From assembly GCA_019635415.1 (NCBI GenBank), contig JAHBZN010000003.1, positions 248,001 to 312,000 of the forward strand: a stretch of 64,000 nucleotides of DNA, read 5' to 3'. This DNA is from Ramlibacter sp. GTDB taxonomy: Bacteria; Pseudomonadota; Gammaproteobacteria; Burkholderiales; Burkholderiaceae_C. Positions 32,114-41,791 of this stretch are shown here, one piece after another. The stretch's first letter is position 1. The number at the start of each line of letters is the position of its first letter. Position numbers and translations under genes: made by a program. The notes beneath the pieces are model-generated. The model had not been told where the DNA came from, ran no database searches, and was given only the letters and a program-made list of their open reading frames with translations.

Positions 32114-33388
32114 TCATTGGCGCTGGTCGCCCCCACCGAACACACGCCCCAGCGCCCCCCCAATCCGCGCCCCGATCACCGTGCCCACACCCGGCAGCAC
32201 GGCCGTGCCGATGGCCGCACCGGCAAAAAAGCCCGGCGGCACCTTCACCTCGGGCTTTTGCACCGGCCCGCTGACCGTGAAGGGCACGCCCACCAGGCCG
32301 TCCACGATGTCCAGCGTGCCATGGGCGTCCACCCGTTTCTGCCAGACCACGGCTTCGCCGCTGGCGGTGTACTTGCCGGCCCGGGCCTTCACGTCGGTGT
32401 AGGTGAAACGCGTGCCGTGCTCGGTGTTCTGCGTCTGCAGGTGGCCGGTCAGGCTGTCAAGCGGCGTCTGGCCCTCGCGCTCCTGGCCGCGGGTGGCGAT
32501 GGCTTTGTCCAGGTCCAGGCGCAGCACCACGGCGTTCGCCACCGTGAGGTCGCTCTCGGTGCGCAGCGATCGGGCCAGCTCACCGACCGAGTCGCCGCCG
32601 GCCTGAAGCACCGTGCGGCCGGAGACACGGCCCGACAGCGACGCGCGCCGGTTGAAGGTGGTGAGCGTGGACGCCACCTCGATGTTGCGCGGCGCAAGCT
32701 CGCCCGCAAGCGTGAGGGCGCCGCCCGGTGATTCGGTCAGCGCGACCTGCCCGTTCGCGGTGCCGCCGCCCACATCGACGCGCACCTGCCAGCGGTCGGC
32801 CTCGCCGTCGCGCAGCAGGGTGAGCGACGCCGGGGTCTGGGCGCCGGGGCGGCTCAGTGTGGCGCGGCGCGGGCGCCAGGCAGGGTCGAAGTCGATATCG
32901 CCGTCGTAGACCACGGGCACGCCGCTGTGCGACACCCAGGTCACGTCGCGAAAAACAAAGCGCTCCAGCGGGACCGGGCCCAACTGGAAGTCCGCGCCCG
33001 GCGCCTGCGCCACGTTCGCGCGGCCGCGAAAGGCGGCCATGGCGCTGCGCGAGAAGGTGGCGTGCTCCAGTTCGGCCCGTTTTGCCACGAACACACGGTC
33101 CGCCAGCAGACGCCACAGGCGCGGATACAGCGCCACCCGGCCGATGGTGATGGGCCGGTCCTGTTGCGTGCGAATGTCCAGCGCCTCGATCACCGGTTGC
33201 GGCAGCAGGCGCCAGTGCGCAGCGCCCACGACCACCGGCACGCCCAGGCGCTGCTGGGCCTCGGCCTCGATGCGGCGGGCCAGCGCCTCGTCATTGGGCA
33301 CCCAGGCGCTCAGGCCCAGCCAGGCCGCCCCAAACAGGGCGGCCGCGGTAACCGCGGCGACCAGGGCGAGGCGTTGAGCGCGCTTCAT
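32114..33388 (-). CDS. AsmA-like envelope protein
   Basis: A 424-residue AsmA-family protein: one N-terminal membrane anchor (LALVAAVTAAALFGAAWLGLSAWV) followed by a long periplasmic beta-rich region. VPVVVGAAHWRLLPQPVIEALDI near the start and LTGHLQTQNTEHGTRFTYTDV in the C-terminal half are typical of AsmA domains. Such proteins help move phospholipid or maintain the outer membrane. It ends in a Gly-rich stretch (FFAGAAIGTAVLPGVGTVIGARIGGAL) shared almost exactly with the protein at 55707-57011, so the two are paralogues. ATG 33388 starts the anchor. It is monocistronic on the minus strand. Confidence 0.8.
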   Translation of the reverse strand: MKRAQRLALVAAVTAAALFGAAWLGLSAWVPNDEALARRIEAEAQQRLGVPVVVGAAHWRLLPQPVIEALDIRTQQDRPITIGRVALYPRLWRLLADRVFVAKRAELEHATFSRSAMAAFRGRANVAQAPGADFQLGPVPLERFVFRDVTWVSHSGVPVVYDGDIDFDPAWRPRRATLSRPGAQTPASLTLLRDGEADRWQVRVDVGGGTANGQVALTESPGGALTLAGELAPRNIEVASTLTTFNRRASLSGRVSGRTVLQAGGDSVGELARSLRTESDLTVANAVVLRLDLDKAIATRGQEREGQTPLDSLTGHLQTQNTEHGTRFTYTDVKARAGKYTASGEAVVWQKRVDAHGTLDIVDGLVGVPFTVSGPVQKPEVKVPPGFFAGAAIGTAVLPGVGTVIGARIGGALGRVFGGGDQRQ

Positions 33389-33492
33389 GGGCTTACGGTA
33401 CCGCAGCCGCGGCGCCCTGGCTGTAGGCGTTCAGGCCGATATAGTTAAGGCTTCAAGCATTCATGAACCCCATCACCCGCAGGAGACACGCC

Positions 33493-33915
33493 ATGGCCGT
33501 CTGGACCCGACCGATTTCGCCGCAGATTCTTGCCGGCCTCCACAAGGACACGGCTGTGGATCGCCTGGGCATCGAGTTTCTGGAGGTGGGGGACGATTTC
33601 ATCTCGGCGCGCGTGCCGGTGGATGAGCGCACCCGCCAGCCCTATGGCCTGCTGCATGGCGGCGTGAGCGTGGTGCTGGCCGAGACGCTGGGCTCGTGCG
33701 GCGCGGCCTATGCCAGCCCCGAGGGCCACCGGGCGGTGGGACTGGACATCAACGCCAACCACCTCAAGGGCGCGACCAGCGGCTGGGTCACGGGCATCAC
33801 GCGGCCGGTGCACATCGGGCGCACCACCCAGGTCTGGCAGATCGACATGCGCAATGACGCAGGCGAACTGACCTGCGTGTCGCGCATCACCATGGCGGTG
33901 CTGGCGCCACGGTGA
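33493..33915 (+). CDS. hotdog-fold thioesterase (PaaI/MenI-like)
   Basis: A 140-residue single-hotdog acyl-CoA thioesterase. The central helix and catalytic Glu are in RQPYGLLHGGVSVVLAETLG; VGLDINANHLKG and the terminal TCVSRITMAVLAP complete the fold. This is the 4-hydroxybenzoyl-CoA/DHNA-CoA/PaaI thioesterase group, which clears CoA thioesters of aromatic or other acids in the cytoplasm. ATG 33493 has AGGAGACAC upstream; an in-frame ATG at 33463 has no ribosome binding site. It is convergent with the TRAP permease gene, six bases away, and divergent from the AsmA-like gene. Confidence 0.9.
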   Translation: MAVWTRPISPQILAGLHKDTAVDRLGIEFLEVGDDFISARVPVDERTRQPYGLLHGGVSVVLAETLGSCGAAYASPEGHRAVGLDINANHLKGATSGWVTGITRPVHIGRTTQVWQIDMRNDAGELTCVSRITMAVLAPR

Positions 33916-33921
33916 CGGGAC

Positions 33922-35205
33922 TTACTTGCCGAAGATCATGTTCGGCAGGACCAGGCTGATCCAGGGGATGTAGGTGATGATCACCAGGAACACCAGCAGC
34001 ACCATGAGCCAGGGCAGCGCGGCACGCGTGACCTGAACCAGGTTCATACCGGTGACCCCGCTGGTCACGAACAGGTTCAACCCGACCGGTGGTGTCACCA
34101 TGCCGATCTCCATGTTCACGACCATGATCACGCCGAGGTGGATCGGGTCGATGCCCAGGTGCACGGCAATCGGAAACAGGATGGGCGCCAGAATCAGGAT
34201 GATGCCGGTGGGCTCCATGAAGTTGCCGGCCACCAGCAGGATCAGGTTGACCACCAGCAGGAACACCCAGGGCGACATGCCCACGGCCACGATCTGCTCG
34301 GCAATGGCCTGCGGAATGCGTTCGGTGGTGAGCACGTGCGCGAACAGCAGCGCGTTGGCGACGATGAACATCAGCATCACGGTGGTCTTGGCCGACTCGA
34401 GGAACACCTCGGGCAGGTCCTTCAGGCGCAGGTCACGGTAGACAAACACCGCGACCACCAGGGCGTAGACCGCCGACACGGCCGCCGCCTCGGTGGGCGT
34501 GAAGGCGCCGCCGTAGATGCCGCCCATGATGATGACCAGCAGGGCCAGGCCCCACATGGAGTCCTTCAGCGCGGTCAGCACCTCGCGCAGGCTGGCCTTG
34601 GGCGGCGGGGTGATCTGCAGCTTGCCCGCGCGCCACCAGACGGCGGCCATGAGCATGAAGCCCAGCAGCAGGCCGGGAATGACGCCGGCCATGAACAGGC
34701 GGCCCACCGACACCTCGGTCACGGCGGCGTACACCACCATGACGATGGACGGCGGGATCAGGATGCCGAGCGTGCCGGCATTGCAGATGACGCCCGCCGC
34801 GAACTCCTTGGTGTAGCCGTTCTTGACCATGCCCGCGATGACGATGGAGCCGATCGCCACCACGGTGGCGGGGCTGGAGCCCGACACGGCGGCAAACAGC
34901 ATGCACGCCAGGATGGAGGCAATGGCCAGGCCACCACGCAGGTGGCCCACCGCCGCAATGGCAAAACGCACCATGCGCTTGGCCACGCCGCCCGTGGACA
35001 TGAGGTTGCCCGCGAGCACGAAGAAGGGGATCGCCATCAGGGTGTAGTGCTCGCTGGTCTCGAACAGCTTGATCGACATCGAAGCGAGCGAGTCCTGCGA
35101 GAAGAACGTGATGGTGATGAGGCTGGACAGCCCCAGGCTGATGGCCACCGGCATGCCGATGGCCATGCACAGGAACATGCACGAGAAAAGGACGAGGGTG
35201 TTCAT
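33922..35205 (-). CDS. dctM: TRAP transporter large permease (DctM)
   Basis: A 427-residue protein with 12 or so membrane helices, the DctM subunit of a C4-dicarboxylate-type TRAP transporter. Diagnostic sequences are MAIPFFVLAGNLMSTGGVAKRMV, the AVSGSSPATVVAIGSI re-entrant loop, AGTLGILIPPSIVMVVYA and, late, PLVG-type VTPPVGLNLFVTSGVTG. It drives Na+-coupled uptake of an organic acid delivered by DctP. It starts inside the stop of dctQ (ATGA at 35202-35205), the usual coupling for these subunits. The substrate is inferred to be a C4-dicarboxylate from the DctB-like sensor nearby, but binding-protein residues do not settle it. Confidence 0.95.
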   Translation of the reverse strand: MNTLVLFSCMFLCMAIGMPVAISLGLSSLITITFFSQDSLASMSIKLFETSEHYTLMAIPFFVLAGNLMSTGGVAKRMVRFAIAAVGHLRGGLAIASILACMLFAAVSGSSPATVVAIGSIVIAGMVKNGYTKEFAAGVICNAGTLGILIPPSIVMVVYAAVTEVSVGRLFMAGVIPGLLLGFMLMAAVWWRAGKLQITPPPKASLREVLTALKDSMWGLALLVIIMGGIYGGAFTPTEAAAVSAVYALVVAVFVYRDLRLKDLPEVFLESAKTTVMLMFIVANALLFAHVLTTERIPQAIAEQIVAVGMSPWVFLLVVNLILLVAGNFMEPTGIILILAPILFPIAVHLGIDPIHLGVIMVVNMEIGMVTPPVGLNLFVTSGVTGMNLVQVTRAALPWLMVLLVFLVIITYIPWISLVLPNMIFGK

Positions 35206-35729
35206 TCCGCTGCCTCCTGGGCCTTGAGCTTCATGGCATCGGCCGCTTCGTCAGCCAGGTGCAGGCTGTCGGTCTTGCCACTCACGAGGTTCCAGAGGAT
35301 CTGCAGGAACCGGAACGCCACCAGGCAGTAGCCGATGGGCATGACGATCAGCACTTTCCAGCGCTCGATCGGCAGGTCGTCCAGCTCCACGCCGATCTGG
35401 CGCATCTTGCCCACGTACTCGGTGGCGCCCACCAGCACGAAGCCCACGTAGGCCAGGCTCAGCAGCACCGCGATGATGGAGACGATGCGGCGCTTGCCCG
35501 GCGGCAGCAGCCCCACCAGCGCATCCACGCCAATGTGGGAGCCCACGCGCACGCCATAGGAGATGCCCACGAAGATCATGACCGCGAAGAGCACCGTGGT
35601 CAGCTCCAGGTTCCACGAAAAGCCGGTGTTGAACACATAACGGCGAACGACCTGCATGAACGCAAGCCCCGTCATTCCCAGCAGCATGAGTGAAATGATC
35701 CACTCCTCAAGACGATCCAGAATTTTCAT
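35202..35729 (-). CDS. dctQ: TRAP transporter small permease (DctQ)
   Basis: A 175-residue protein with four membrane helices, the small subunit that associates with DctM. LEEWIISLMLLGMTGLAFMQVVRRYVF with the conserved RRYVF, WNLELTTVLFAVMIFVGISYGVR with the conserved Glu, and a final helix are typical. ATG 35729 is preferred: it has GGAGCTGACC upstream and lies clear of the terminator at 35741-35765, while an in-frame start at 35756 would fall inside the hairpin. It lies downstream of dctP and overlaps dctM. Confidence 0.93.
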   Translation of the reverse strand: MKILDRLEEWIISLMLLGMTGLAFMQVVRRYVFNTGFSWNLELTTVLFAVMIFVGISYGVRVGSHIGVDALVGLLPPGKRRIVSIIAVLLSLAYVGFVLVGATEYVGKMRQIGVELDDLPIERWKVLIVMPIGYCLVAFRFLQILWNLVSGKTDSLHLADEAADAMKLKAQEAAE

Positions 35730-35740
35730 GGTCAGCTCCA

Positions 35741-35765
35741 AAAAAACCCCGGACAAGCCGGGGTT
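35741..35765 (-). terminator. intrinsic terminator between dctP and dctQM
   Basis: On the minus strand AACCCCGG, a 5-base loop, CCGGGGTT and a run of T residues form a textbook intrinsic terminator. It sits between dctP and dctQ, so it probably reduces read-through and raises the ratio of binding protein to membrane subunits. Confidence 0.85.
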
Positions 35766-35795
35766 CCAGGGGGAATCCGTTGCCGGTTCCGCGGG

Positions 35796-36785
<990 letters not shown>

Positions 36786-36903
36786 TTAAGGGTGGAACTG
36801 ATATCTGAGCCGCCCGACGATAAGCGCTGGGCGTCCTTTCGCCAACTGTGGCATTCAACAGCCGGGTTTTCCCGTAGGCCGACCGGGCCCCGGCGCGCCG
36901 GCC

Positions 36904-37923
36904 TCAGCGCCCCAGCGCCTTCTGGGCTTCCTCGATCCAGGACGCTCCGATGCGCTGGGCCAGTTCGTCGTACACCGGCTGCACGAGCTTGCGCAGCCGG
37001 GCCCGCTGGACCGGGCTGAGCACGTGGATGCGGGTCGTGCCGGCCTCGCGCAGGGCCTCGAGCGCCTTGGCGTTCTGTGTGTCGGCGATCTGGTTGCCGT
37101 ACTGCAGGGCCTCGCGCAGGGCCTGCTCGATGAGCGTGCGGTCGGGCTCCGAGAGGCTGTTCCAGAACCGGCCGTTGGCCACCACCGCATAGCCGACATA
37201 GCCGTGGTCGGTCAGGCTCAGGTCCGTCTGGTACTTGTGCATGCCCTGGGTCCAGAAGTTGGACACCGGGTTTTCGGTGCCATCGACCACGCCCGTGGCC
37301 AGTGCGCGCGCGGTCTCGCTGAAGGCCAGCGGCACGGGCCGGGCCCCCAGGGCCTTGAACTGGGAGGCCAGCACGCGTGAAAACTGGATGCGCATGCGCA
37401 GGCCCTTGAAATCGTCCGGTTCCAGCAGCGGCCGGTTGGCGCTCATCTGCTTGAGCCCGTTGTCCAGGTAGCCCAGGCCCACCAGTCCCTGCTGGCGCAG
37501 CTGCACCAGCAGGCGCTGGCCAATGGCGCCCTGCGTGACGCGCCGCACCTCGCTGTTGCTGTCGAACAGGAAGGGCAGGTCGAACAGCTCGAACTCCGGG
37601 AACCCGATGCGGCCGAACTTGGAGAGCGACGGCGCCACCATTTCCACGGCGCCCAGCCGCAGCGCCTCCATCTCGTCGAGGTCGCCATACAACCGTGCCG
37701 AGGGGTAGACCGCCACGCGGATACGCTGCTCGGACCGCTGCTCCACCAGCGCCTTGAACCGGTTCGCGGCCAGGCCCTTGGGGGTGTCCTCGGCCACGAC
37801 ATGCGAGAAGCGGATGAGCAACGCAGCGCCAGCCATTCCCGGCGCCAGGACCAGCATCAGGAGGAGAAGGGCAGCGGCCAGCGCCGCACGCCCGCTGCCG
37901 CCGGCTCGGGGTCGATCCAGCAT
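36904..37923 (-). CDS. second DctP-type binding protein, possibly a co-sensor
   Basis: A 339-residue DctP-family protein with a signal peptide (ALAAALLLLMLVLAPGMAGA). It keeps the family motifs LYGDLDEMEALRLGAVEM, LPFLFDSNSEVRRV, GLRMRIQFSRVLASQFKALGA (ligand Arg) and VDGTENPVSNFWTQGMHKYQ. It lies immediately divergent from the DctB-like kinase gene, 39 bases start to start, and upstream of the complete dctPQM set on the same strand. Two binding proteins for one permease pair, one next to the sensor, suggest that this copy presents the ligand to the kinase rather than, or as well as, to the transporter. That role is inferred. Confidence 0.88.
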   Translation of the reverse strand: MLDRPRAGGSGRAALAAALLLLMLVLAPGMAGAALLIRFSHVVAEDTPKGLAANRFKALVEQRSEQRIRVAVYPSARLYGDLDEMEALRLGAVEMVAPSLSKFGRIGFPEFELFDLPFLFDSNSEVRRVTQGAIGQRLLVQLRQQGLVGLGYLDNGLKQMSANRPLLEPDDFKGLRMRIQFSRVLASQFKALGARPVPLAFSETARALATGVVDGTENPVSNFWTQGMHKYQTDLSLTDHGYVGYAVVANGRFWNSLSEPDRTLIEQALREALQYGNQIADTQNAKALEALREAGTTRIHVLSPVQRARLRKLVQPVYDELAQRIGASWIEEAQKALGR

Positions 37924-37962
37924 GCCCGCTATGCTAGCGACACCGAACCGCCGTTCCATCCC

Positions 37963-40008
37963 ATGAAACCCGTAGCCGGCGAGCCCACTTTCGATTTCGA
38001 GCTGCTGCAGCGCAGCACGGACGGCCATCTCAGCCGCAACCGTCGCGCGCTGCTGTGGCTGCTGGGCATGCTGGTGCTGCTGGTGGCGTCCATCGTGACA
38101 CTGGTGCTGTACCTGCAGACTTTCGAGGCCGAGGAGGAGGACCGTCGGCGCATTGCCGACGCACAGTGGCTGGAACAAAGCGTGCGGTTCCAGTTCCGCC
38201 GGCTCGAGGATGACCTGACGGTGCTCGCGGTGCGCGAGCGCGAGGGCACGCGCACGGCGGGCGACACGGACTTCCATGGCGGCCTGCTCTGGACCGAGCC
38301 CGGCGTGGTGCTGGCCCATGGCTGGCTGGCCGCCGACGCGTTCGACACGCCGCCCGCCGCGCTGGCACGCCTGCGCAGCGACAGCGCCACCCACCCCGAC
38401 AACGCCCAGGCGCTGGCCATCATGCGCGACATCACGCGCGGGCTGCGCCGCTCGACCTACGCCGGCCCGATGCGCAAGGCCGACGGCTCCCACAGCACCG
38501 TGGTCTGGCTCGCGGTACCAGTGTTCGACCGCGGCAACTTCGCGGGCAACTACCTGGCGGCCCTGTCACTGGACACGGCGGTGCAAGGCCTGGTGCCGAC
38601 CTGGTTCAAGCAGGGCCACCGGCTGCAGCTCATCGACAGCCAGGACGTCATGGACGAGTCCGCGCGCCGTGCCGGCCGCTACCAGGCGCAGCTCAACCTG
38701 CCAGGCGCTGAGGTCGCCGTGCTGGTGACGCCGCTGGTCTCGCAGCCGGCCATGGTGCCGCGCATCTTCTTCGTGGTGGCACTGCTGTTCCTGCTGGGCA
38801 TGCTGGGCAGCCTGTACGCGCTGCGGCGCGACTTCGTGAAGCGCCAGCGGGTGGAGTTCCTGCTGCAGGCGCAGATCGCGCTGCGCAAGGCCATGGAGAA
38901 CTCCGTGACCATCGGCCTGCGCGCCTGGGACCTGCAGGGCCGCATCCTGTACGTGAACCACGCCTTCATCCGCCTGGTGGGCTTCGGCGCCGACGAACTG
39001 GTCGGGCGGTCGGCCCCCCTGCCCTACTGGCCGCAGGCGCAGAGCGACGAGCTTCAGCTGATCCATGAACGCGTGATCTCGCAAGGCACCGAGCAGAACG
39101 GCGTGGAGGTCCAGTTCCAGCACCGCGACGGCCGCCTCATTGACGTGCTGGTGCACGAGTCCCCGCTGTTCGCCACCGACGGCACGCAGCTGGGCTGGAT
39201 GAGTTCGGTGCTGGACATCAGCGAGCGCAAGCGCGCCGCGCGCACGGCCGCGCGCCAGCAGGACCGGCTCGAGGCGTCGGGCCGGCTGGTGGCGATCGGC
39301 GAGGTGGCGTCCACGCTGGCCCATGAACTGAACCAGCCGCTGGGGGCCCTGTCCAGCTTTGCCAACGGCCTGCTCAACCGGCTTCGCAACCAGCGCATCA
39401 CGCTGGAAGAGGTCGCGCCCGTGGTGGAGCGCATGGACCGGCTGTCCGACAAGGCGGGCCGCATCATCCAGCGCGTGAACGCCTTCGCGCGGCGCCGCGA
39501 AATGTCCTGGCAACGGCTCGACCTGGTGAGCTTCATGCAGCGGGCGCTGGCCCAGAAGCAGCCGCAGCACGAGGTGCAGGTGGGCCTGTCGCTGGGCTCG
39601 GCGCCCGTGTGGATCGATGCCGACGCGCTGCTGCTGGAGCACGCCGTGCGCAACGTGATGGCCAATGCCCTGCATTGGGCCTCACGCGGAACGCGGCCGG
39701 CGCGCGTGCAGATCGGCATCGTGACCGACGGCCCGATGGCCGGCATCGTGGTCGGCGACAGCGGACCCGGTGTGAGCCAGGAGCAGAAGGAGCAGATTTT
39801 CACGGCCTTCTACAGCGCCAAGGAAGATGGCATGGGCATGGGGCTGGCAATCTGCCGGTCCGTGGTCGAGGCGCACCATGGCCGCATCGACGTGGCCACC
39901 GACCCGGAGCTCGGCGGCGCGCAGTTCACCCTCTGGCTGCGCCTGTCGGACAGCGGCGCGCCCGCCCCTTCACCCACCACCGACAGCCCGACGGGAGCCC
40001 AGACATGA
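37963..40008 (+). CDS. DctB-like sensor histidine kinase with PAS domain
   Basis: A 681-residue membrane kinase. One N-terminal helix (LLWLLGMLVLLVASIVTLVLYL) is followed by a periplasmic sensor domain of about 200 residues. A second helix (IFFVVALLFLLGMLGSLYAL), a cytoplasmic PAS domain (LRKAMENSVTIGLRAWDLQG to VLDISERKRA) and a HisKA domain follow, with His454 in LAHELNQPLGALSSF. The HATPase domain carries VRNVMANALHWA (N box), GDSGPGVS (G1), FYSAKEDGMGMGLAICRSVV (F/G2). The arrangement is that of DctB/TodS-like sensors of C4-dicarboxylates. Its stop overlaps the response regulator start (ATGA). Confidence 0.92.
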   Translation: MKPVAGEPTFDFELLQRSTDGHLSRNRRALLWLLGMLVLLVASIVTLVLYLQTFEAEEEDRRRIADAQWLEQSVRFQFRRLEDDLTVLAVREREGTRTAGDTDFHGGLLWTEPGVVLAHGWLAADAFDTPPAALARLRSDSATHPDNAQALAIMRDITRGLRRSTYAGPMRKADGSHSTVVWLAVPVFDRGNFAGNYLAALSLDTAVQGLVPTWFKQGHRLQLIDSQDVMDESARRAGRYQAQLNLPGAEVAVLVTPLVSQPAMVPRIFFVVALLFLLGMLGSLYALRRDFVKRQRVEFLLQAQIALRKAMENSVTIGLRAWDLQGRILYVNHAFIRLVGFGADELVGRSAPLPYWPQAQSDELQLIHERVISQGTEQNGVEVQFQHRDGRLIDVLVHESPLFATDGTQLGWMSSVLDISERKRAARTAARQQDRLEASGRLVAIGEVASTLAHELNQPLGALSSFANGLLNRLRNQRITLEEVAPVVERMDRLSDKAGRIIQRVNAFARRREMSWQRLDLVSFMQRALAQKQPQHEVQVGLSLGSAPVWIDADALLLEHAVRNVMANALHWASRGTRPARVQIGIVTDGPMAGIVVGDSGPGVSQEQKEQIFTAFYSAKEDGMGMGLAICRSVVEAHHGRIDVATDPELGGAQFTLWLRLSDSGAPAPSPTTDSPTGAQT

Positions 40009-40622
40009 GCGCGGCCATCCACATCGTTGACGACGACGCCGACTTTCGCGACGGCCTGGCCTGGCTGTTCGATTCACGCGGGCACCAGGCCATCACCTGG
40101 TCCGGCGGTGACAGCTTTCTGGACGGCATCCGCGGCCAGGCCCCCGACTGGGGGCACGCCGTGGTGCTGCTGGACATCCGCATGGAGCCGCTGTCGGGCC
40201 TGAGCACGTTCGAGGCGCTCAAGGCCCTGGCCTGCCCCTGGCCCACGCTGTTCCTGACCGGGCACGGCGACGTCAGCATGGCCGTGACGGCGGTGAAGAA
40301 CGGAGCCTGGGATTTTCTGGAAAAGCCCTTCCAGAACAACGTGCTGGTGGACAAGGTGGAGCAGGCCCTGGCCGCGGCCGCGGCGCGCGTGGATGAGACC
40401 CAGGAGGCCGCGCGGCTGCGCCAGGCGCTGGCCAGCCTGAGCCCGCGCGAGCTCGAGGTGCTCGACGAGCTGATCCAGGGCCACTACAACAAGACCATTG
40501 CCGACCATCTCGACATCACGCCGCGCACGGTGGAATTCCACCGCGCCAACATCTTCGAGAAGATGGCCGTGACCTCGGCCGTGGAGCTGGCGCACAAGCT
40601 CGGGCGCTTCGGCCTGCGCTGA
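40005..40622 (+). CDS. FixJ/NarL-type response regulator (LuxR HTH)
   Basis: A 205-residue response regulator. The receiver domain has VDDDADFRDGL, the phospho-acceptor Asp57 in VVLLDIRME, FLTGHGDVSMAV and the Lys in DFLEKPF. The output domain is a LuxR helix-turn-helix (LSPRELEVLDELIQG, NKTIADHLDITPRTVEFHRANIFEKM), not the AAA+/Fis output of the classic DctD. Transcription activated by it therefore need not involve sigma-54. It is translationally coupled to the kinase gene and presumably activates the divergent TRAP genes. Confidence 0.94.
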   Translation: MSAAIHIVDDDADFRDGLAWLFDSRGHQAITWSGGDSFLDGIRGQAPDWGHAVVLLDIRMEPLSGLSTFEALKALACPWPTLFLTGHGDVSMAVTAVKNGAWDFLEKPFQNNVLVDKVEQALAAAAARVDETQEAARLRQALASLSPRELEVLDELIQGHYNKTIADHLDITPRTVEFHRANIFEKMAVTSAVELAHKLGRFGLR

Positions 40623-40632
40623 CGGCCCGGCG

Positions 40633-41199
40633 TCAGGCGGCGGCGTCGCGGGCCAGCCGCTCGCTCTTCCAGTAGACGTCGTCGCCGCCGTGCATGCGGT
40701 TGAGCACACGCGCCAGCACGAACATCAGGTCGCTCAGGCGGTTGAGGTACTGGCGCGGGGTGTCCTTGAGCGGCTCCGCGCCGCCCAGCGCCACCACGGC
40801 CCGCTCGGCACGGCGTGCCACGGTGCGGCACACATGCGCCAGCGAGGCTGCCCGGTTACCCGCCGGCAGGATGAACTCCTGCAGCCGCGGCAACGCCTCG
40901 TTGTGCTGCGCCAGCGCCTCATCCAGCGCCAGCACGGCCTCGGGCTTGAGCAGCTCGAAGCCGGGGATGGACAGCTCCCCGCCCAGGTTGAACAGCTGGT
41001 GCTGGATGTCCACCAGAAGTGTCCGCACCTGGGGCGGCAGCTCCTCGCACAGCAGCACGCCGATGTGCGAGTTGAGTTCGTCCACATCGCCCATGGCGTG
41101 CACGCGCAGGCTGTCCTTGGAGACCCGGGTGTTGTCTCCCAGGCCCGTGGTGCCGTTGTCGCCGGTGCGTGTCGCAATCTGTGTCAGGCGGTTGCCCAT
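40633..41199 (-). CDS. cobO: cob(I)yrinic acid a,c-diamide adenosyltransferase (PduO type)
   Basis: A 188-residue ATP:corrinoid adenosyltransferase that makes adenosylcobalamin for cytoplasmic B12 enzymes. The ATP-binding N-terminal motif is IATRTGDNGTTGLGDNTRVSKD. Trimer and corrinoid-site residues are in VCRTVARRAERAVVAL and QYLNRLSDLMFVLARVLNR. These define the PduO/MMAB family rather than the CobA/BtuR type; cobO is used loosely in genome annotation. ATG 41199 is the natural start. It is convergent with the response regulator gene and stands alone. Confidence 0.93.
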   Translation of the reverse strand: MGNRLTQIATRTGDNGTTGLGDNTRVSKDSLRVHAMGDVDELNSHIGVLLCEELPPQVRTLLVDIQHQLFNLGGELSIPGFELLKPEAVLALDEALAQHNEALPRLQEFILPAGNRAASLAHVCRTVARRAERAVVALGGAEPLKDTPRQYLNRLSDLMFVLARVLNRMHGGDDVYWKSERLARDAAA

Positions 41200-41355
41200 G
41201 TGGTGCCCCTTTGCTTCAATACAAGCCGATTGTGCGGCAAGCAAATGTGTGAAGGCCCGCGCCGATGTGTCGCAGGCAACACTGCGCAAAAAGACTGGCG
41301 CGCGGCGGTGCGCCACGGTGCAATGCACCTCCGTTCAACTTCATGGATATTTCCC

Positions 41356-41724
41356 ATGCACATCAAGCGACGCCGCATCCCGAATTTTGAAACCCGCAGC
41401 CTGGCCCTGTTTGCCACGTTGAGCCTGGGCACCGTCATGGCCCTGCACGCCCAGACGGCCACGCCCTCCACCCCGGCCACCGGTTCGGGCACCACCACCC
41501 TGCCCTCGGCTGCGCCTTCGTCGCATGGCGACAAGGGCGGCTGGCCCCTGGCCCAGATCAACGAAGCGTTCCGGCAACTGGACGCCAACCAGGACAACAC
41601 CATCAGCCGCGCCGAGGCGCAGAAGGCGCCGGGCGTTGCGCGCCACTTCGACCGGGCCGACACCAACCAGGACGGCAGCCTCTCCGCCAGCGAATTCGAA
41701 AGCGCGATGAAGCAGGCCTCCTAA
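41356..41724 (+). CDS. exported EF-hand calcium-binding protein
   Basis: A 122-residue small exported protein. A basic N-terminus and hydrophobic run (LALFATLSLGTVMALHAQTA) form a signal peptide, followed by a Thr/Pro/Ser-rich linker to about residue 60. Two EF-hand loops follow: DANQDNTISRAE and DTNQDGSLSASE, each with Asp/Asn at 1, 3 and 5 and Glu at 12. It probably binds Ca2+ in the periplasm. No partner is apparent from its neighbours. ATG 41356 starts the signal peptide. Confidence 0.85.
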   Translation: MHIKRRRIPNFETRSLALFATLSLGTVMALHAQTATPSTPATGSGTTTLPSAAPSSHGDKGGWPLAQINEAFRQLDANQDNTISRAEAQKAPGVARHFDRADTNQDGSLSASEFESAMKQAS

Positions 41725-41791
41725 GCCTTTTTCAGGCCATTGCCCGCCACCGCGCGCGGGTGCTATCGTTTCCCGAAACAGGAGACAAGGC

